DNA of 64,000 nucleotides from Gnetum montanum (GCA_015680685.1 MNCI01038012.1:248001-312000), one strand, 5' to 3'. Positions 1 through 13,360 are shown, counted from the first letter of the stretch. Program-made: numbers and translations. Notes: generated by a model from the letters alone, not told the origin.

Positions 1-79
1 GTAGAAACTAAAAGAACTCTTGGCATTTATGCACAAGGGAGATTACTCAAATTAAGAGATCATTAGATCTAAAGGCTAA

Positions 80-1140
80 TATAACATGTAGCAAAAGAAG
101 AAGTGAGTTGCAAAAAATGAAAAGTGTAGAAGAATATAATAGGAATCCTTCCATCAAGAAATGGGAGGTCCAATTCTATGATGAGGAGGAGTCACCACTC
201 GATGAAGTGGTGAACAAGAAAACCTTACCCATACAGAAATATATTTATGATATTTTGGCAAAGGTTGACAAATTATGAGCCTCTTTTGATGAAAAATTCC
301 AAACTAGTATGAAGATTGCTAAAGAATCTAAAGAGCAAAATAATGATCATATTGTAGGCAGTGAAAAGAAGTTAAACATGCCTACCAAAGAGGTAAGGAC
401 AAAGCTACTACAGTAGAAGAAATTGTGGAGATAGACTTTGATGATGACATTGGTTCTGACATTTGTCAATATGAACATCCTAAGGGATGCTACCCTATGG
501 TGTCACACTTATAAAAGTCTAGGATGTATGTGCTAAATCCTTAACTAGCACAAAGATAAGTATTTACATGATTACCTTATTCTTAAGGCAATCCAATGTA
601 TTTCCACCAACAACAACAAGCTTACTATCCAAGTGGAGCTTCGTCAAAACCATATGAACAATATCAACAGTGGCACCAGCCATAGTCATGGGGAATGCCA
701 CCACCAAGACATTAGTACCCTTGTAGGCAACTAGTTCCGTATGAGTACTATGTTTAACAACTTGTCTCTCTAAGAAGTTTTTCCAGCCATGCCTCATTTT
801 AGCATCACTATTACCATCTAGAGAACCATAAAAAAAATTCATTAGCTACTCAAGGGGAGAATGCATATCCATACCACCCTCTACACTCATCTACACACAT
901 CCCTTTACTCTCAACCTAGTTACTTCCTATTTCATCCATGTAGGGTGAAATTCTGCCAAAGCCACAACAATGAAATACTATGAGAGTTGTACATTCACAA
1001 CCTGCCTTTTAGCCAAGTAGTTTAGAAAATCGATCAAGGAAATGACCCTTTCTTTAACCAAACTATCCTTCTAAACCCTCACAATCTAATGTAGCTAGTC
1101 GCCCTGTATCTCCAAAACCCTCATCCTTTGCATCAAACAC
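80..1140 (+). pseudogene. E0 gag remnant
   Basis: Partial gag pseudogene. One frame from about 100 reads as a charged, acidic stretch (KKWEVQFYDEEESPLDEVV near 150-215) with a stop near 277 and further stops downstream. From about 590 another frame is rich in Gln, Tyr and Pro (YYPSGASSKPYEQYQQWHQP near 630-690), like the low-complexity C-terminal part of many plant gypsy gags. No zinc knuckle could be read. Protease follows in the same orientation, which supports the gag assignment. Identity rests mainly on position and composition. Confidence 0.55.
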
Positions 1141-1239
1141 ATTTTAGTATCTTTCAAACTAAAAATCACCTCAAATCTACACTATGATGTTAGCTCATGT
1201 TGTTTCTTATTATATCAAGGTTGGTAATATTTTTACAAA

Positions 1240-4200
1240 AATATCTAACCTAGGACATCCTCTTATCTACTTACAAATCACTAGATATGAGCCATACAAG
1301 GCACTTCTTGATTTTGGTTCTAGTATCAATCTCATCTTCTATGACATGTATAAAGCCTAGAACCTACTACCTCTAAAGAAGAAGACCATTCATTTAGAAT
1401 TGGTAGACCAATCACTCACTATTCATTTGGGATAAGTAGATGACATTGTATCCATAGTTTGTGTGTGGTCCTACATTGCTGATTTTCTAGTGATCAAGGT
1501 TGACAACTAGAAAGGTGATTTCCCCATCACCAACTCTCTAACAATGAACATTATCATACCTATTGGGGGGATTTGGAAATCCTTGATAATTTAAAGAAAG
1601 AGCCCTTAGAGTTAAAAAATCTAACTCTACTAGCCAACATGGAGTATGCATTTTTAAATAATCGTAATTTGGTCATAATCAATGCAAATCTTGCTCCTGA
1701 ATAAAAAGATAAGCTATTGTAGGTCATGAAAAAGTGGCTAATAGCCTTTACTTGGCCATATCCAAAACTTACATGAATTGATCCAAGGATATGCTAGCAT
1801 CTCATCTACACTAACCTAGCCATGAAGCTAAAAAGATAGCCACAAAGATGGTTGAAACCCAAATTGAAGTAGATCATTAAGGAGGAAATGGAACAACCCC
1901 TCAAGGTAGGGTTCATTTATCCCATTGTAGATAGTGAGTGGGTTAGCCCACTCATAATTGTACGAAAGAAAGGTGGAAAATGGTGGGTCTACATCGACTT
2001 CAGGCTATTGAAAATGGCAACATTTAAAGATCATTTTCATTGCCTTTTGTGGAGTAAGTGTTAGACACTATCTCTAGGAATTGCTATTATAACTTCTTGG
2101 ATGGTTATAGTGGCTATAACTAGATCCAAATTACACTAGAATATTAGGCCAATATAACATTCATAGGTCCTTGGGTAACTTTTACATATTGTAAGATGCC
2201 ATTTGGTCTATGCAATGGCCCTACAACATTTCAATGCCTACTCCTTAGTATTTTACAATAATAGATTGGTAGTGGGTAGAAGTCTTTATGGATGACTTAT
2301 CCACCTATGAGGCTACATTTGAGCAATCCCTAGGTCACCTTGAGTAGTTACTAAAAACATGTGTTAAGACAAACCATAGGCTTAATTGGTAAAAATTTAA
2401 TTTAATGATCCAAGAAGTCATAGTACTAGGACATATAATTACTCAAGCAAGGATTGAGGTAGAGCCAAAAAAATCAAGGTCATCCAAGGAATCACATGCT
2501 AACTAGAGATAGTTAAAGATGTCTAATCATTCCTTAGACATAATGGCTACTACCAATGATTGATAATGAATTTCTATAAGATTGCAAAGCCATTGGTCGA
2601 GAATACAAAAAAAGATGCTTCATTCATCTAGACCAAGGAATGTGAACATGCATTCTAGTAATTAAAACATAAACTCATAGAAACTCTAATTCTATTGGCA
2701 CTAGACTTGTCTAGACCATTTCATATAATGATAGATGCATCTAATGATGCCTTAAGAGTCATGCTTATGAAATTGGACAATAATAAATGTCAATATTATA
2801 TCAATTATGTGATTTGAAGAATTATGGGTGTATAATTGAATTAACCACAACTGAGAAAGAATTAATGGTAGTGGTGTATGATTTCAAAATTTTCAAGCAC
2901 TATGTGCTTGGCTACAAAGTGTTTGTGCACACAAATCACAGTGCCGTTTACTTCTTGATGAATAAGCTGACGATGAGTCCTTCTATCACATAGTGGCTTG
3001 TGATGTTATAGGAATTAGATTTCACAATGATAGATTAGAAAAGGATTGAGAATGTGATTGTTGATCACCTCTCTCAGTTAGGATGAGATAATAAAAAGGA
3101 GAAAAGTCCACTCACTAATCAATTTCTAGATGAAGTCCTATTTACAAGAGAAATAAACAACCAAGTGCTTGCTAAACCTAAATAGTATGATGGAATCCTT
3201 ACTTAACTTCTTACTAAAGTGAGGTCACAAGATTTGGACTTTAGGAAGAAACAAAAATTTCTTTATTAGGCAAAGAAATTCATGGAAATCAATGGACACC
3301 TTTACAAGGTGTGCACTAATGGCCTAGTTCATTGGTGTGTTCCTAATATGGATCAACTACACATTCTCTAGGATTCTCATAAAGGCCCTTGTAGATGTCA
3401 CTATGCAGCGAGGTGCACAACCATAAAAATTGTAATGGTGGGATACTGTTGGCCTATAATCCTTAGGGACACCCAACAATTTGTCCAATCTTGTAAACAC
3501 TATCAAACAAATGGTGTAATGATTGCTTGAATAGAGGGTCCTAAACATTGCATAACCACTAGAGCTCTTTGAAATATGGGGCATTGACTTCATGGGTTCC
3601 ATCATGCCCATGTCCAATGGAAAGGCATACATCATCATAGTAGTCAGCTACTACACCAAATGGGTAGAAGCAATAGCTATCATTGATTGTGCATCATCCA
3701 CTGCTACTAGATTTATATAAGAAAATGTTGTAAATAGGTTTGAAATGCTACATGCATTGATTTTTGACAATGGAACTCATTTTACAAGTGCCACTTTTAG
3801 AAAATTGATGTAATGCTTAGGGGTTGAACATAAATTAACAATAGCCTATCACCCCCAAGCCAAAAATCAAGCAAAGATAACCAATAGGGAGATTATAATG
3901 ATTCTAATAAGGACCATAAGAAAATATAGGAGAGATTGAAGCACAAAAATCAACGATGCCCTATGGGCCTACCACTCAACATGGAAACTTCCTATTGGCT
4001 AATCTCCCTATGAGCTAGTGTATGGGAAACTTCCAATGCTCCTTATTTAATCCAAGCTTTGTACACTTTCAACAACATATGAATTGAATCTTGACCTAAG
4101 CTTATCACAAAAGAAAAAGACTAATTAACCTCATTGTGCTACATGAAAACCAATTGGTGGCCCTATCTTTGAATGAAGTGCATAAGGAATTCAAGAAATA

Positions 4201-4440
4201 ATAACATGACCTTAGAATATGAAAAGTGAAATTTCAACTTGGAGATAAGGTTCTGTACTAGAATCACACATATATACCTTAAAAAACTAAATTCCAAACA
4301 TTGTGAGAAGGACCTTATATAATTAATAAAATATTTTCTTCTGGGGCCATGACTATATATAAACTTGAGAGCCTAAATAAAATGTACTTGGTGAACATCC
4401 AATAAGTAAATCTTTTCAATGAGCCTAAGTAAGCCAGTGC
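1240..4440 (+). pseudogene. E0 pol remnant: protease, RT, RNase H, integrase
   Basis: Decayed polyprotein. Protease: the retropepsin motif ALLDFGSSINLI is at about 1300-1335. RT spans about 1860-2500: a fingers segment SPLIIVRKKGGKWWVYIDF near 1945-2005, a FLDGYSGYN-like motif near 2095-2125, and the catalytic loop VFMDDLSTY near 2281-2310. RNase H spans about 2690-3090, including TTEKELMVVVYDF and a VHTNHSAVYFL stretch. Integrase: zinc-binding HHCC region near 3290-3510, core GIDFMGS near 3580 and DNGTHF near 3763. The third catalytic residue is changed: the usual QAE before NREI reads QAK, a G-to-A type change. The end reads like a gypsy C-terminal domain without chromodomain. At least ten stops and several frameshifts exclude function. 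Confidence 0.88.
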
Positions 4441-6001
4441 AATGAATACCTCAACAAATGGACAATCATGTTTAATTTTTTGAATCTCCTCCTTCCAACT
4501 TAGTCATGGAGGAGATGGCCATCCCTAATAATTATCCATATGGCTCAGTTTTTCTATTTTCTATTTTCCATGTCTTTGATTTTGAAATTTATTTATTTTA
4601 TAACTTTTTGATTTTCTAAATTATTTCTATCTTTACACTATTTTTTGTTTTACACCATCATTAGTATGTTTGAATTTTTATTATATATTTTACACATTAT
4701 TATATATTTTACACCATTGTTAGTGTGATTTTCAAATTTTTGCTAATAAAAGTGCTTTATTGCTAATAGGACATAATGGTGTTGTAGCTGTTACTAATGG
4801 TGACTTGTGCTTTATGTTTTAGTTGCTCATGTTTCATTTCTATTTTTGAAATTTTTTACTAATGACTTAATCATGGTTTCCTTTTTACGAAATAGGTAGT
4901 GAGTCCACGACATCCACCCATCCACAAACTCTATGGTTTTCTTTATTTTGGAAGTGTGAGATCCCTTTAGTTAAATAAACCCTTAATAAACTTGTGACCT
5001 TGGTAGTTTTCAAAATTCTGAAGGATTCAAAGGTTCGAACAAGGTGTAACTTCAAGGGGACTCAATACTCTTTGTACTCTTCTACTTACTTGAGTGCTTA
5101 GGTATTTTCATGTGTGATTTACTATTCCATGTCATTGACTATAGGAAGTAAAATAAATACTTTGCATGGTGTGGTTCCCATCCAAAGAAAGAAAAAAATG
5201 AAAAGAAAATAAAAAAAAAACAAACATTATGGGAATTCAAAGCACATCCCTTAGACATATAAACAGGCTACAAGCATTGGTTATGGGACTAGAAAGACAT
5301 GTTACCCATGCTTGAATGTCCCCTCTAACTAAGGCCCTCTCTCAAGTTCTACTTCTCTTTTATTCTTTTTATAGAATAGTGGTTCTTTTGTGGAAGCACT
5401 CTTGTGTCTTGAGAGGATGGATCCATCTTAAGATGGCAATGTGAAGTCATTGAAAGAGGTTGGTTTTAGTCTAGACCAAGGATGAATCTTCTCAGGTCAT
5501 TTTAAACATAAACTCCACAAGAGAATTCTCATGACCTCAATTCAAAATTCCATTCTACCTTCTCCATCATCCATCCCTACTAACCATAACTCATCTCACT
5601 ACAGGTGTCCATGTTCTTCATTCCATGTCTTGGTATAACATACTTAAATTCATAGGTATAATCTTCTGACTTTTGGTTCTTAACTTCCATCAACCATTAG
5701 TCACTAATGGGGCCCATGGACTTCTTAGGTCGAGGCTATGTAATGGAAACAAGAGCATGTGCCTACTATGGGGAGGACCAGCTTGCATATCCCTTAGTTG
5801 GATTTGTTAAGTACCTTATCCTTAGACATTCTCGTATGCAAAATCTTGCATACACCCATATTTTTCATTACCCTATGTGTTCCTTTACATATTTTATTCA
5901 TTAAATACATTCTCCATCAAATATTTTAATTTTCTACCTTTCAAAGACCCTCTTTAATGCTTTTATCATATTATTGGCTTTTCTAGGATTCCATTATGAC
6001 A
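4441..6001 (+). other. E0 post-pol noncoding region
   Basis: AT-rich DNA after integrase with no supportable gene. It holds a T-rich stretch with a repeated 'TTTACACCAT(T/C)RTTAGT' phrase (about 4650-4735) and a purine-rich, A-rich run near 5195-5220. It is probably 3' untranslated and possibly LTR sequence of E0, but no second LTR copy exists in the window to prove this. It ends at 6001, where the E1 LTR begins with TG. Confidence 0.5.
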
Positions 6002-6667
6002 TGTAAAAATCTCAGTGGTTGGAACATTGAGAGGTCAATAGGCGTACAACTTAACCCTGGATCCATGTGAGGGCCATGCTGAGAAATGGAAATAAGTTAC
6101 CCTAAATTGCCTAGTCAATCAAATAGGGACTTACATGGTGTTAGAATGATTGTTTGTAAGAGGGGTTTGTATTGTGTTCTATGTAGACACTAGGAATAGT
6201 TAAGCTAGAGCATAGCAGGGCATCTCGACCGAGAAAATAGCAATGTGAGTGTGGAAATATGTACCAAATAGAAAAAATGTGAGAGTATTTTCAATAAAAA
6301 ATTCTTAGAAAAGAAATGAAATAGAGGTTAAGAACAAAGAAATGCACCACCCAAAAAATGAGGAGCATAAATTTTGCTATACAAGAGGTGAGAATGATAT
6401 GTGGCATTAGGGAAGCATAGTAGCAGTGTAGTAGTATAGTCATAGTCTCTAGGACATCTGGGATGTGGAGCTAGTGGTTTCAATAGAGGTTGAACCTACC
6501 AATATGGTTATTATCATGTTTTGAGGGTGTAATGATGGACTGCATTCTGGGAGGCGTTAAGGTGTGAAGCTCAAGTGCTCAATTATGAGAGTGTTGGGGA
6601 TGCTTAGATAGATAACATGTCCAATGCTCTTTTGATTTGCTAACCTCTAGAGTGTTGAATGTTAGGG

Positions 6668-6675
6668 TATTTATA
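6668..6675 (-). promoter_or_regulatory. E1 LTR TATA box
   Basis: Minus-strand TATAAATA flanked by G/C (plus-strand context GGGTATTTATAGGG). The same box occurs at matching LTR positions at 36701-36694, 43147-43140 and 50402-50395, and in degenerate form near 22848-22855. It fits a U3 core promoter for gag-pol transcription. Confidence 0.7.
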
Positions 6676-7278
6676 GGGCTAGGTTTATCGTGAAACATGA
6701 ATCAAGTGTGACATGGCAAAAGCATAGGTAGGGTTACTCTCATGAGAGTAGCAAAGTGTTATGCTCTAAAGGATAGCAACAGGTATCCAAAGACTACTAA
6801 ACTATGACTACACTACCTAGACTTCTTGTGCTAGAGTTTGAGAGACTATAATATACCTACAAATAGTGCAAAAAATAATGTAGCTTGGAGGCTATACTCT
6901 AGGATAGTGTTTTCTCCTCTTTCGAATAGGGTCAAGTGCAATGAAAATTTTGGAAATGAATGGGGATCTAAAAGAAATCCAAACTACTGATCTTGGTTGT
7001 TGGAGGGATGTTAGAGCTAATATGAAGGATGATGCTAAGTTTTGGAGGTTTTTGAAGGCTTTTCTCTAATGTCAAGCTGGCTACTCTCTAGATCATAAGA
7101 TAACACTTAGTGAAAATATGAAAAATTTTGATGTCTCACATTGGTTATGCTAGCTATGCTAGGGAGTGTAGCAAAGCTTAGCATGTATACCTAGCCAAAT
7201 TTTAATGAAATCTATAGTCTTCCTTCATGGCACATTATCTATGCTCTAGGGCTTAGTAGGTGAGATAGCCTCAAATGT

Positions 7279-7690
7279 TAGAAAATGTGCCAAATGTCTC
7301 CTCCATGGTGAGCTAGCTTGATAGATCCTTGTCCAATAGTTAGGTAAAACTAGGCACTAGAACTTGCATCATGCTAGTTACACTGTGGAGTTTAGTAGAG
7401 CATGATAGCCCAAAAGATAGAAAATTTGTCAAACTATTTTTTTCATCTTGAGTGATTTTGACAACCTTTAGCTTAATACTTGGGCAAACTAGCTACTAGG
7501 ACATGTGTCAAGCTAGGTATGGTGGGGAGGGTAGCAAGCATGAAGACCCAGAAGATGGAGAATTTGCCAAACTATTTTGTTCATCCCAAGAAACCCTTGG
7601 CCACTTCTAGCTTAACACTTGAGAGAACTAGTGATGGAAGTGTGTGCTACATTGGCTATGCTGGGGAGTATAGCAGGTAGATTGAGAGCA
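7279..7690. repeat. Threefold tandem duplication inside E1 LTR
   Basis: Three diverged units of about 138 bp. Each begins with a phrase like GAAAATTTGCCAAACTAT (7281, 7420, 7558) and ends with a palindrome-derived GTAGC-rich stretch. It explains why this LTR is longer than the others. Confidence 0.7.
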
Positions 7691-7886
7691 TAGTAGGACA
7701 CCTAGAAAAATTTTCATGGGACTATAGCTAAGACTTAGAAAAATATTGCAAAATAGGGCTCAATATGTGTTATGATGGCTATAGTAGAGAGCATAATAAA
7801 AAACTTAGAGAAAAAATTTGCCAAGTTTTGACACTTAGAAAAATTTTCTATTAAAGATGTAGAAGCTTGAATTTGGTGATGTTTCA

Positions 7887-7899
7887 TTGGCCCCACTTT
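7887..7899 (-). other. E1 polypurine tract
   Basis: Minus-strand AAAGTGGGGCCAA lies directly before the LTR start TGAAAC. The related tracts ATAGAGGGAACAA (E3) and AAAGAGGGGCTAA (E4) sit at the same place. It is the expected plus-strand primer for reverse transcription. Confidence 0.75.
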
Positions 7900-9474
7900 G
7901 TTGACGTTTGGAGGATTGGCCTAAGAGATGTTGACAAAGAATATGAAACACCATGGTGAACATGACATCAAGACCACTCATCAGTGCCCAATTAGACAAA
8001 ACTTCACTATGCTTGAGAGTGTAAGGGAATAAAGCATGGAAGGGAATAGGTTAGGGGGATGGGTCAAGGGACAATGGATGGATAAGATGTTTATTATACA
8101 TGTAGCTATAGGATGCAACATCATGATGGCTTGTCACCAAAGCATAATCCCTCCTTAGAGTGCTTGTGAGGGAGTCAACATGTGAAGGTGGCCTACTCTT
8201 AGGATTCTGACCTCTCATCAAAGTGCTTGTGAGATGGTCAATCTGGAGCTAGACCGGAAGCAACAACTTTGCTATTTTACTTGGGCACTTAGTTTGTTCC
8301 ATTTTTCTTTTGCTCCTGGTTATATATATATATATATTCCTTTTGTTTTGTCTCTCTTTTCCTTTTGCTTTTTCTTTCTTCTTTTTTTCTTTGTTTTTTT
8401 AGATGTTTTTTTGTCGAGTAGACTATGTGCCACTTGAAAAAATTTGCTTAGAGGCAACCACATTGCATATATAGGACATGTGTTTCCTCCCTAGGATGAG
8501 TTATGTTACATTTTCATGGGGCTCTGACTAGCCCAAAATGACTCCCCATGGGATGAGTTACGTTATGTCCATCACAAGTTCAGTAGTTGATTATAAGAAA
8601 GGTTCCATGTACATTAGGGAAGCTTATAGGGAGTGTGGGAGAATGAAAGATCAAGAGGTAGATGTGAATTAGCTAGAGAGGTAGTAGGGATGTGCACTCT
8701 TAAGTAGCTTAGTGAGTCAAAGTGAACACATCAAAGTAGTGCAATGACCTACTACTCCAATGAAACACATCCTTTGAATGATGCCACTAAGGCATCATCC
8801 TACAAATGCAACATAGATAAAATAAGAAAAAATAACCACACTATGTGAAATAAAGATGAAGTCCTATTTGCAAGGGCACTACAAGGGCTGTGAATGTTGT
8901 GTCAGTTATATGTGCATGAAGTGTCCAAAGTAGGAAGGCCAATGCAGGTGTCAGTGGCAATAGGCTCCAAATGCTTTGGTTGCTAGACTAGAAGTGAGTG
9001 CCCAAGTGGCTAAACATGTTGGAAATGAAATCACTTAAGATTTATCACCAACAATAGGAGCCAAGAAACTAGCAACATGGTGGGAAGCATGGTGCTAGAT
9101 GCTCTTCTAAGATCAAGCAATAGCGAGGGTTGAAGGATGGTAGTGTTATGGCTAGGACACAATACCTTTAGTTCTATAGCAAGTAATGTTGAAGGTGAGA
9201 GTTGTAACCAGGATGATTGGCAATGGTGGTGGTAGCTCCAGAAGGCTAGTAAGATGCCGAAAGGCATCTCTAGAAGATCAACAAGATGTTGAGGATAGTG
9301 ATGCTACAAATGCTCCAAGGGATTTTTCCTTGATGATGTGAACTTCATTATAGAATTAAAATTCCCCACCCTACCTTGCCCAAGAGTTATGGGAAGGAAA
9401 AAAAGGATTGAAAGTATTCATGATCACTTGTCTACATACCTATGTGTGTTGAATTGTGAATTTTGAACTACGAA
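7900..9474 (-). other. E1 3' untranslated region
   Basis: Region between array C and the PPT, with homologues at 37737-39092 and 51358-52409. No coding pattern is conserved between the copies. It includes a TA dinucleotide run (8321-8338) followed by a T-rich tract; the hydrophobic reading frame over that tract is low complexity, not a protein. Confidence 0.6.
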
Positions 9475-9755
9475 CCTAGTTTTAGATCTTGGTAGACTGC
9501 ATGCTATACAAGTTTAAGGTCCTAGCAAACTATGAACTTGGTTTAAGGTCTGAGTAGACTATGATATGCTAGTTTAAGGTCCTAGTAGAATACTTTGCTA
9601 GTTTAACATTGTAGTAGATGGTCGATGGCTAGTTTAAGGTCATAGTAGACCATGTTGTGGGTGCTAGTTTAACATCATGGACCAAGGACATTCTATGCTA
9701 GTTTAACATCATAGTGGATGTTTTGTGCTAGTTTAATGTCATAGCAGATATTTTA
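9475..9755 (-). repeat. E1 hairpin array C
   Basis: About nine units spaced about 30 bp apart. Each has the plus-strand core CTAGTTTAAGGTC followed by ATAGTAGACC or variants. The GGTC and GACC arms can pair around a 6-nt loop. It starts about 35 bp past the pol stop codon. The same array follows pol in E3 and E4. Confidence 0.85.
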
Positions 9756-9789
9756 TTACCTTTCTTTGTCATTGGCACAGTACCATGTA

Positions 9790-12700
9790 CTAGGCATAGT
9801 ACAACTTCAAGTACGAGTGATTAATTGGGTTGGCAAACTCATTACCATCTAGATTAGAAAGCTTGAATGCTCCATTGTCATATGCCCTTCTAACTAAGAA
9901 AGGCCCTTTCCAATTAGCTAATAATTTATCTATGGGTTTCTAAATGACCTTGAGAACTAGGTTTCTCTTATTGATTGGGAATTGATGTTGATTGTGATGG
10001 TGCTTTTGCTATTTATTTTCTTGGTACCACTCAATGTGATCAAGTTTTTGCATGTGCCTCTCCTTCATAGAGTTGAGGTTAATGATTCTGAACTCATTGT
10101 CCTGGTCCTCATCAATGAGACTCAAGAGGATCATATAGAGTGATGGGACTTGCAATTCAAAAGGCAACATTACTTCAAATCTTTACAAAAGACTATATGA
10201 CATCTTACTTGTTGTTGTTCATAATGCATACACTAGCTATTCATGCCATCCTCACTTGTTGTTGGTAACCATCCTCTTCTAAAGATTGATGATGAATTTC
10301 TTAGTAGCCTCCACTTGGCCATTTACTTATGGGTAGTATAGTGATGAAAAGGAATGCTTAATTCCAAGGTGTTTGTAGAAGGCTTTAGTTTATACACTAC
10401 TAAATTGTGGTCCATTATTTGTAATTATGGTTATGGGTAGATCAAATTAGGTTACTATGTTATCTAGAATGAATTTGCAAACTTGTTGTGATGTTGTCTT
10501 CCTAAAGGAAATGGCTTCAACCCACTTGGTAAAGCATTCAGTTGTGGTTATGATAAATCTATGTCCTATGGAAGACTTAGGCATTATAGCTCCTATGATA
10601 TCCAACCCCCATCATTGGAATGACCACATGATCTACGTAGTATGTAGTTTAGTGGGAGACAGATGTATTAGGTTACCATTTCACTGACACTGGTTTCATG
10701 TTCTAACTTTTGAAGGTGTATGATTTTTGTTGCCATTGTCCTCAAGGCTATGTGGCCTTCACATAGTCCCTAATGAACTTGATTGATGATTGTTTGCAGT
10801 TCACTATCACTAATGCAAGTTAACAATATTCCATCATAGGATCTACGACACAAGATGCTATCACCTACAAGGACATACTATGATGATCACTTTCTTAATA
10901 GCTCTTTTTGAGTAGAGGTTAGATTTTTTGGAGGCTCCCATTGTTGGAGGTATGCATTAATATCATCATACCGCTCCTAGGCATGAGATATGATTTTCTT
11001 GTCTATGGATGCAATGCTTATTGTTTCAGCTATAGGTTCAGTGCAATCCACTATCAAAGTGGGCAACACAGAAAACATGTTGGGTGCTATGCTTAAGGCT
11101 AAAGTAGCTAATGCATCAGCAATGGCATTTTCATTATGAGAAATATGTTGGACATCTATAGTTGCAAATTTTTTAAGCAAGTGTTTCACCAAATCATAGT
11201 GAGGTTGTAAATGTTACACCTTGCAAGCATAAACCTCTGTAACTTGGTTGATGACTAGCTGTGAATCACCTCAAATTGATATGTTTTGGATTACTAAGTC
11301 TTGACCTAGTAAGGCACCTCTAAGAAGACCTTTATACTCCACCAATTTATTTGCACAAGGAAATACAAAGTGATATGTGAAGAGTCAGATCTTCCTAGAG
11401 GGAAAGGTGATAATAGTAGTAGCACTATCATCTTGTGTGTTTGAAGCACCATCAGAGTATAAAACTACCTCAAGGTTTATAGGTACTTGACTTATGATAT
11501 TGACATGCTCATCTAGAAATTTTGGATCTATTGTTTCTTGATTGTCTATGGATGAAGCCGTGAAATGTGCAGCTATTGCCTAACCTTTTGTAGATGCTTG
11601 TGCTATGTAGTGTAGGTCAAACTCTGTAGTTATTACCTTCCATTATGCAATTCAACTACTTTCATAAAAATTTGTCGTAAGCACCTAGAGTATGTTGCTT
11701 TTACAGATAACATTAACTTGACTATGGAAGAGATAGTGTCTCCATTAATTGAGTGCAAAGAGCAAGGTAAGATAGTTCTTCTCTACATTAGTGTATTTTT
11801 CCTGTGAGCTACTAGTGCATGGTTTAAGTAGTAAACAGGAACCTCTGATCCATCATCTTGCTTTTGGAAAAGTAGATAAGTAATGGATGTGTCTGACATT
11901 GCAAGGTAAATGTAGAAAGACTTATCTCCCTACAAATGATATACTACAAGAAGTTGAGCCAGCTCCTTTTCTAGGTTGTCAAATACCTCTTGACATTGAG
12001 ATGTCCACTCAAAGTGGATCCCTTTTTTGAATAAATGTTGCATTGACTACAACTTATTGGTCAACTTGGTGATAAAACTACTTATGAAATGTAATCTACC
12101 TTGCAACCCATGTAGCTCCTTAAGGTTTTCCAATGGTGCTAATTTGGTGATAGCCTTAACTTTATCAAGGTCTACAGGTATACCTTCTTCTGATACTAGA
12201 AATCCTAGCATGTGACTGGTTTTGATGCCAAAGACACACTTTTTAAGGTTTAACCTAAGATCATGTCTAAGGAAATGTTTAAGGATGTGATCTAAGTCAT
12301 CTGCATGGTTGTGACCTCGCTTGGACTTAACTGCTATATTGTCGATGTAGTCATTGAGCAAGTCTAGTAGATAGTCACTAAAGATATATGTCATTGCACA
12401 TTGGTAGGTTGCTTCTGCATTCTTTAGTCCAAAGGCCATCATCATATAGAAAAATGTACCCCAAGGGGTCATGAAGGTGGTGCTGAGCTAGTGCTCTAGG
12501 GTGATTTAAATTTGATTGTACCTCAAGAACCCATCTATAAAGGACAACAAGGCATGACCAATTGTAGTATCAATGAGTTGGTCAATACTAGGCAATAGAA
12601 AATCATCTTTGATGGTCACCTTGTTTAAATATTGGAAGTCTATGCAAATGTTTAAAATTGATTCAACATAGTCAATTGCCCAGATGAAACCAAATATGTA

Positions 12701-13197
12701 AAGCTTAGTGATTTCATCGCGAATTACTAGTGCCACCATAGGCTTGACTTTTTGAGCTTTCTATTTAACTAGTTTTATGCAAGGATCAAGAATAATGTTG
12801 TATTGTATTAATGGGGGTATAATCATGGCATGTCCTCATAGGACCATGCAAATTCCTTGACATTATCATTAAGGATTTTAGAGATACTTAGTTTGATTTC
12901 AGGCTCTAATAAAGAACTAAGTTTCAATGTCTTTGCCTCGCCTTTATATGTTACTATAGGGATCTCAATGAGAGGATATTTAGTTATGTCACATGCCTCT
13001 AGGACTAGAGCTCTAACTAAATGATCTAGTGACTCTAGAGATTTCTCTAGGGATGCTACATTTACATCATAAGTAAATGGCTCAAAGTCTAGGAGCTTAG
13101 TGTTTACACATCTCATGGAATCACCATAAGGTTCAATCAAGATCAATGATGAATGAAGATGCTCATATGCATTCATTCCACAATCCTACTAAAAATC
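9790..13197 (-). pseudogene. E1 pol part 2: RT, RNase H, second RNase H-like domain, integrase
   Basis: Reads from the candidate splice acceptor at 13198 to a stop at 9790. An N-terminal leader (13156-12823, MNAYEHLHSS...WSYEDMP) precedes RT. RT motif A-like FIDGFLRYNQI is near 12536-12506. The catalytic loop reads YIDNIAVKS near 12350, so the second Asp is Asn. About ten residues before CIDFQYLNK are deleted. RNase H is near 11950-11400. A second RNase H-like C-terminal segment (HISHNENAIADALATLA, near 11140-11090) is typical of the Tat branch. In integrase the first Asp (GLDIIG) and Glu (QVEATKK) are present, but the usual DNGP motif reads NNGP near 10410. The C-terminus ends HSYLKLYYA. Dead by stops and catalytic changes. 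Confidence 0.88.
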
Positions 13198-13199
13198 CT
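13198..13199 (-). other. E1 candidate sense-strand splice acceptor before RT
   Basis: A minus-strand pyrimidine tract ending TTTTTTTGTAG lies 21 nt before the ATG of the RT leader, in phase 0. Equivalent acceptor-like sites precede RT in E2, E3 and E4. Ogre elements are known to have an intron between protease and RT. Confidence 0.5.
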
Positions 13200-13360
13200 A
13201 CAAAAAAAGTAGAAAAATGTCAAGAAGCACCTATTTTAATAAGGAAAAATTCATAAAATAAGATAGAAAATGTTATGAAAATTCTTCTAACTATGCAATT
13301 TTTGGATCGGATAAGAAAATATGTAAAGTAATTTTGGGGCCTCAAATTGGCCATAAAATT

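Larger units (their letters stand above)
1..6001 (+). mobile_element. E0: decayed compact Ty3/gypsy LTR retrotransposon, 5' end outside window
   Basis: A plus-strand gypsy element whose gag, protease, RT, RNase H and integrase follow each other without the multi-kilobase gap seen in the other four elements. It enters the window already inside gag. After integrase there are about 1.5 kb of AT-rich noncoding DNA, cut at 6001 by the LTR of element E1. No LTR of its own was recognised. Frames change often and TAG/TAA stops are frequent, so it is long dead. Domain order places it in Ty3/gypsy; the lack of a chromodomain-like tail suggests the Athila/Tat side, but that is inference. Confidence 0.85.
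6002..7886 (-). repeat. E1 3' LTR
   Basis: The boundaries come from comparison with four other copies: left edge TG at 6002, right edge TTTCA at 7886, so the minus strand starts TGAAAC. Length is 1885 bp, longer than the other copies because of a local triplication at about 7279-7690. A TATA box (TATAAATA on the minus strand, 6675-6668) has the right orientation for sense transcription. No coding capacity is seen. Confidence 0.85.

Noticed and set aside
564-842. 92-residue minus-strand reading frame
   Set aside because: It is the shadow of the Gln/Pro-rich gag tail of E0 and has no homologue in the other elements.
8234-8437. Possible membrane protein (hydrophobic, Phe-rich)
   Set aside because: Arises from a TA repeat and T-rich tract in a 3' untranslated region; absent from the homologous parts of E3 and E4.
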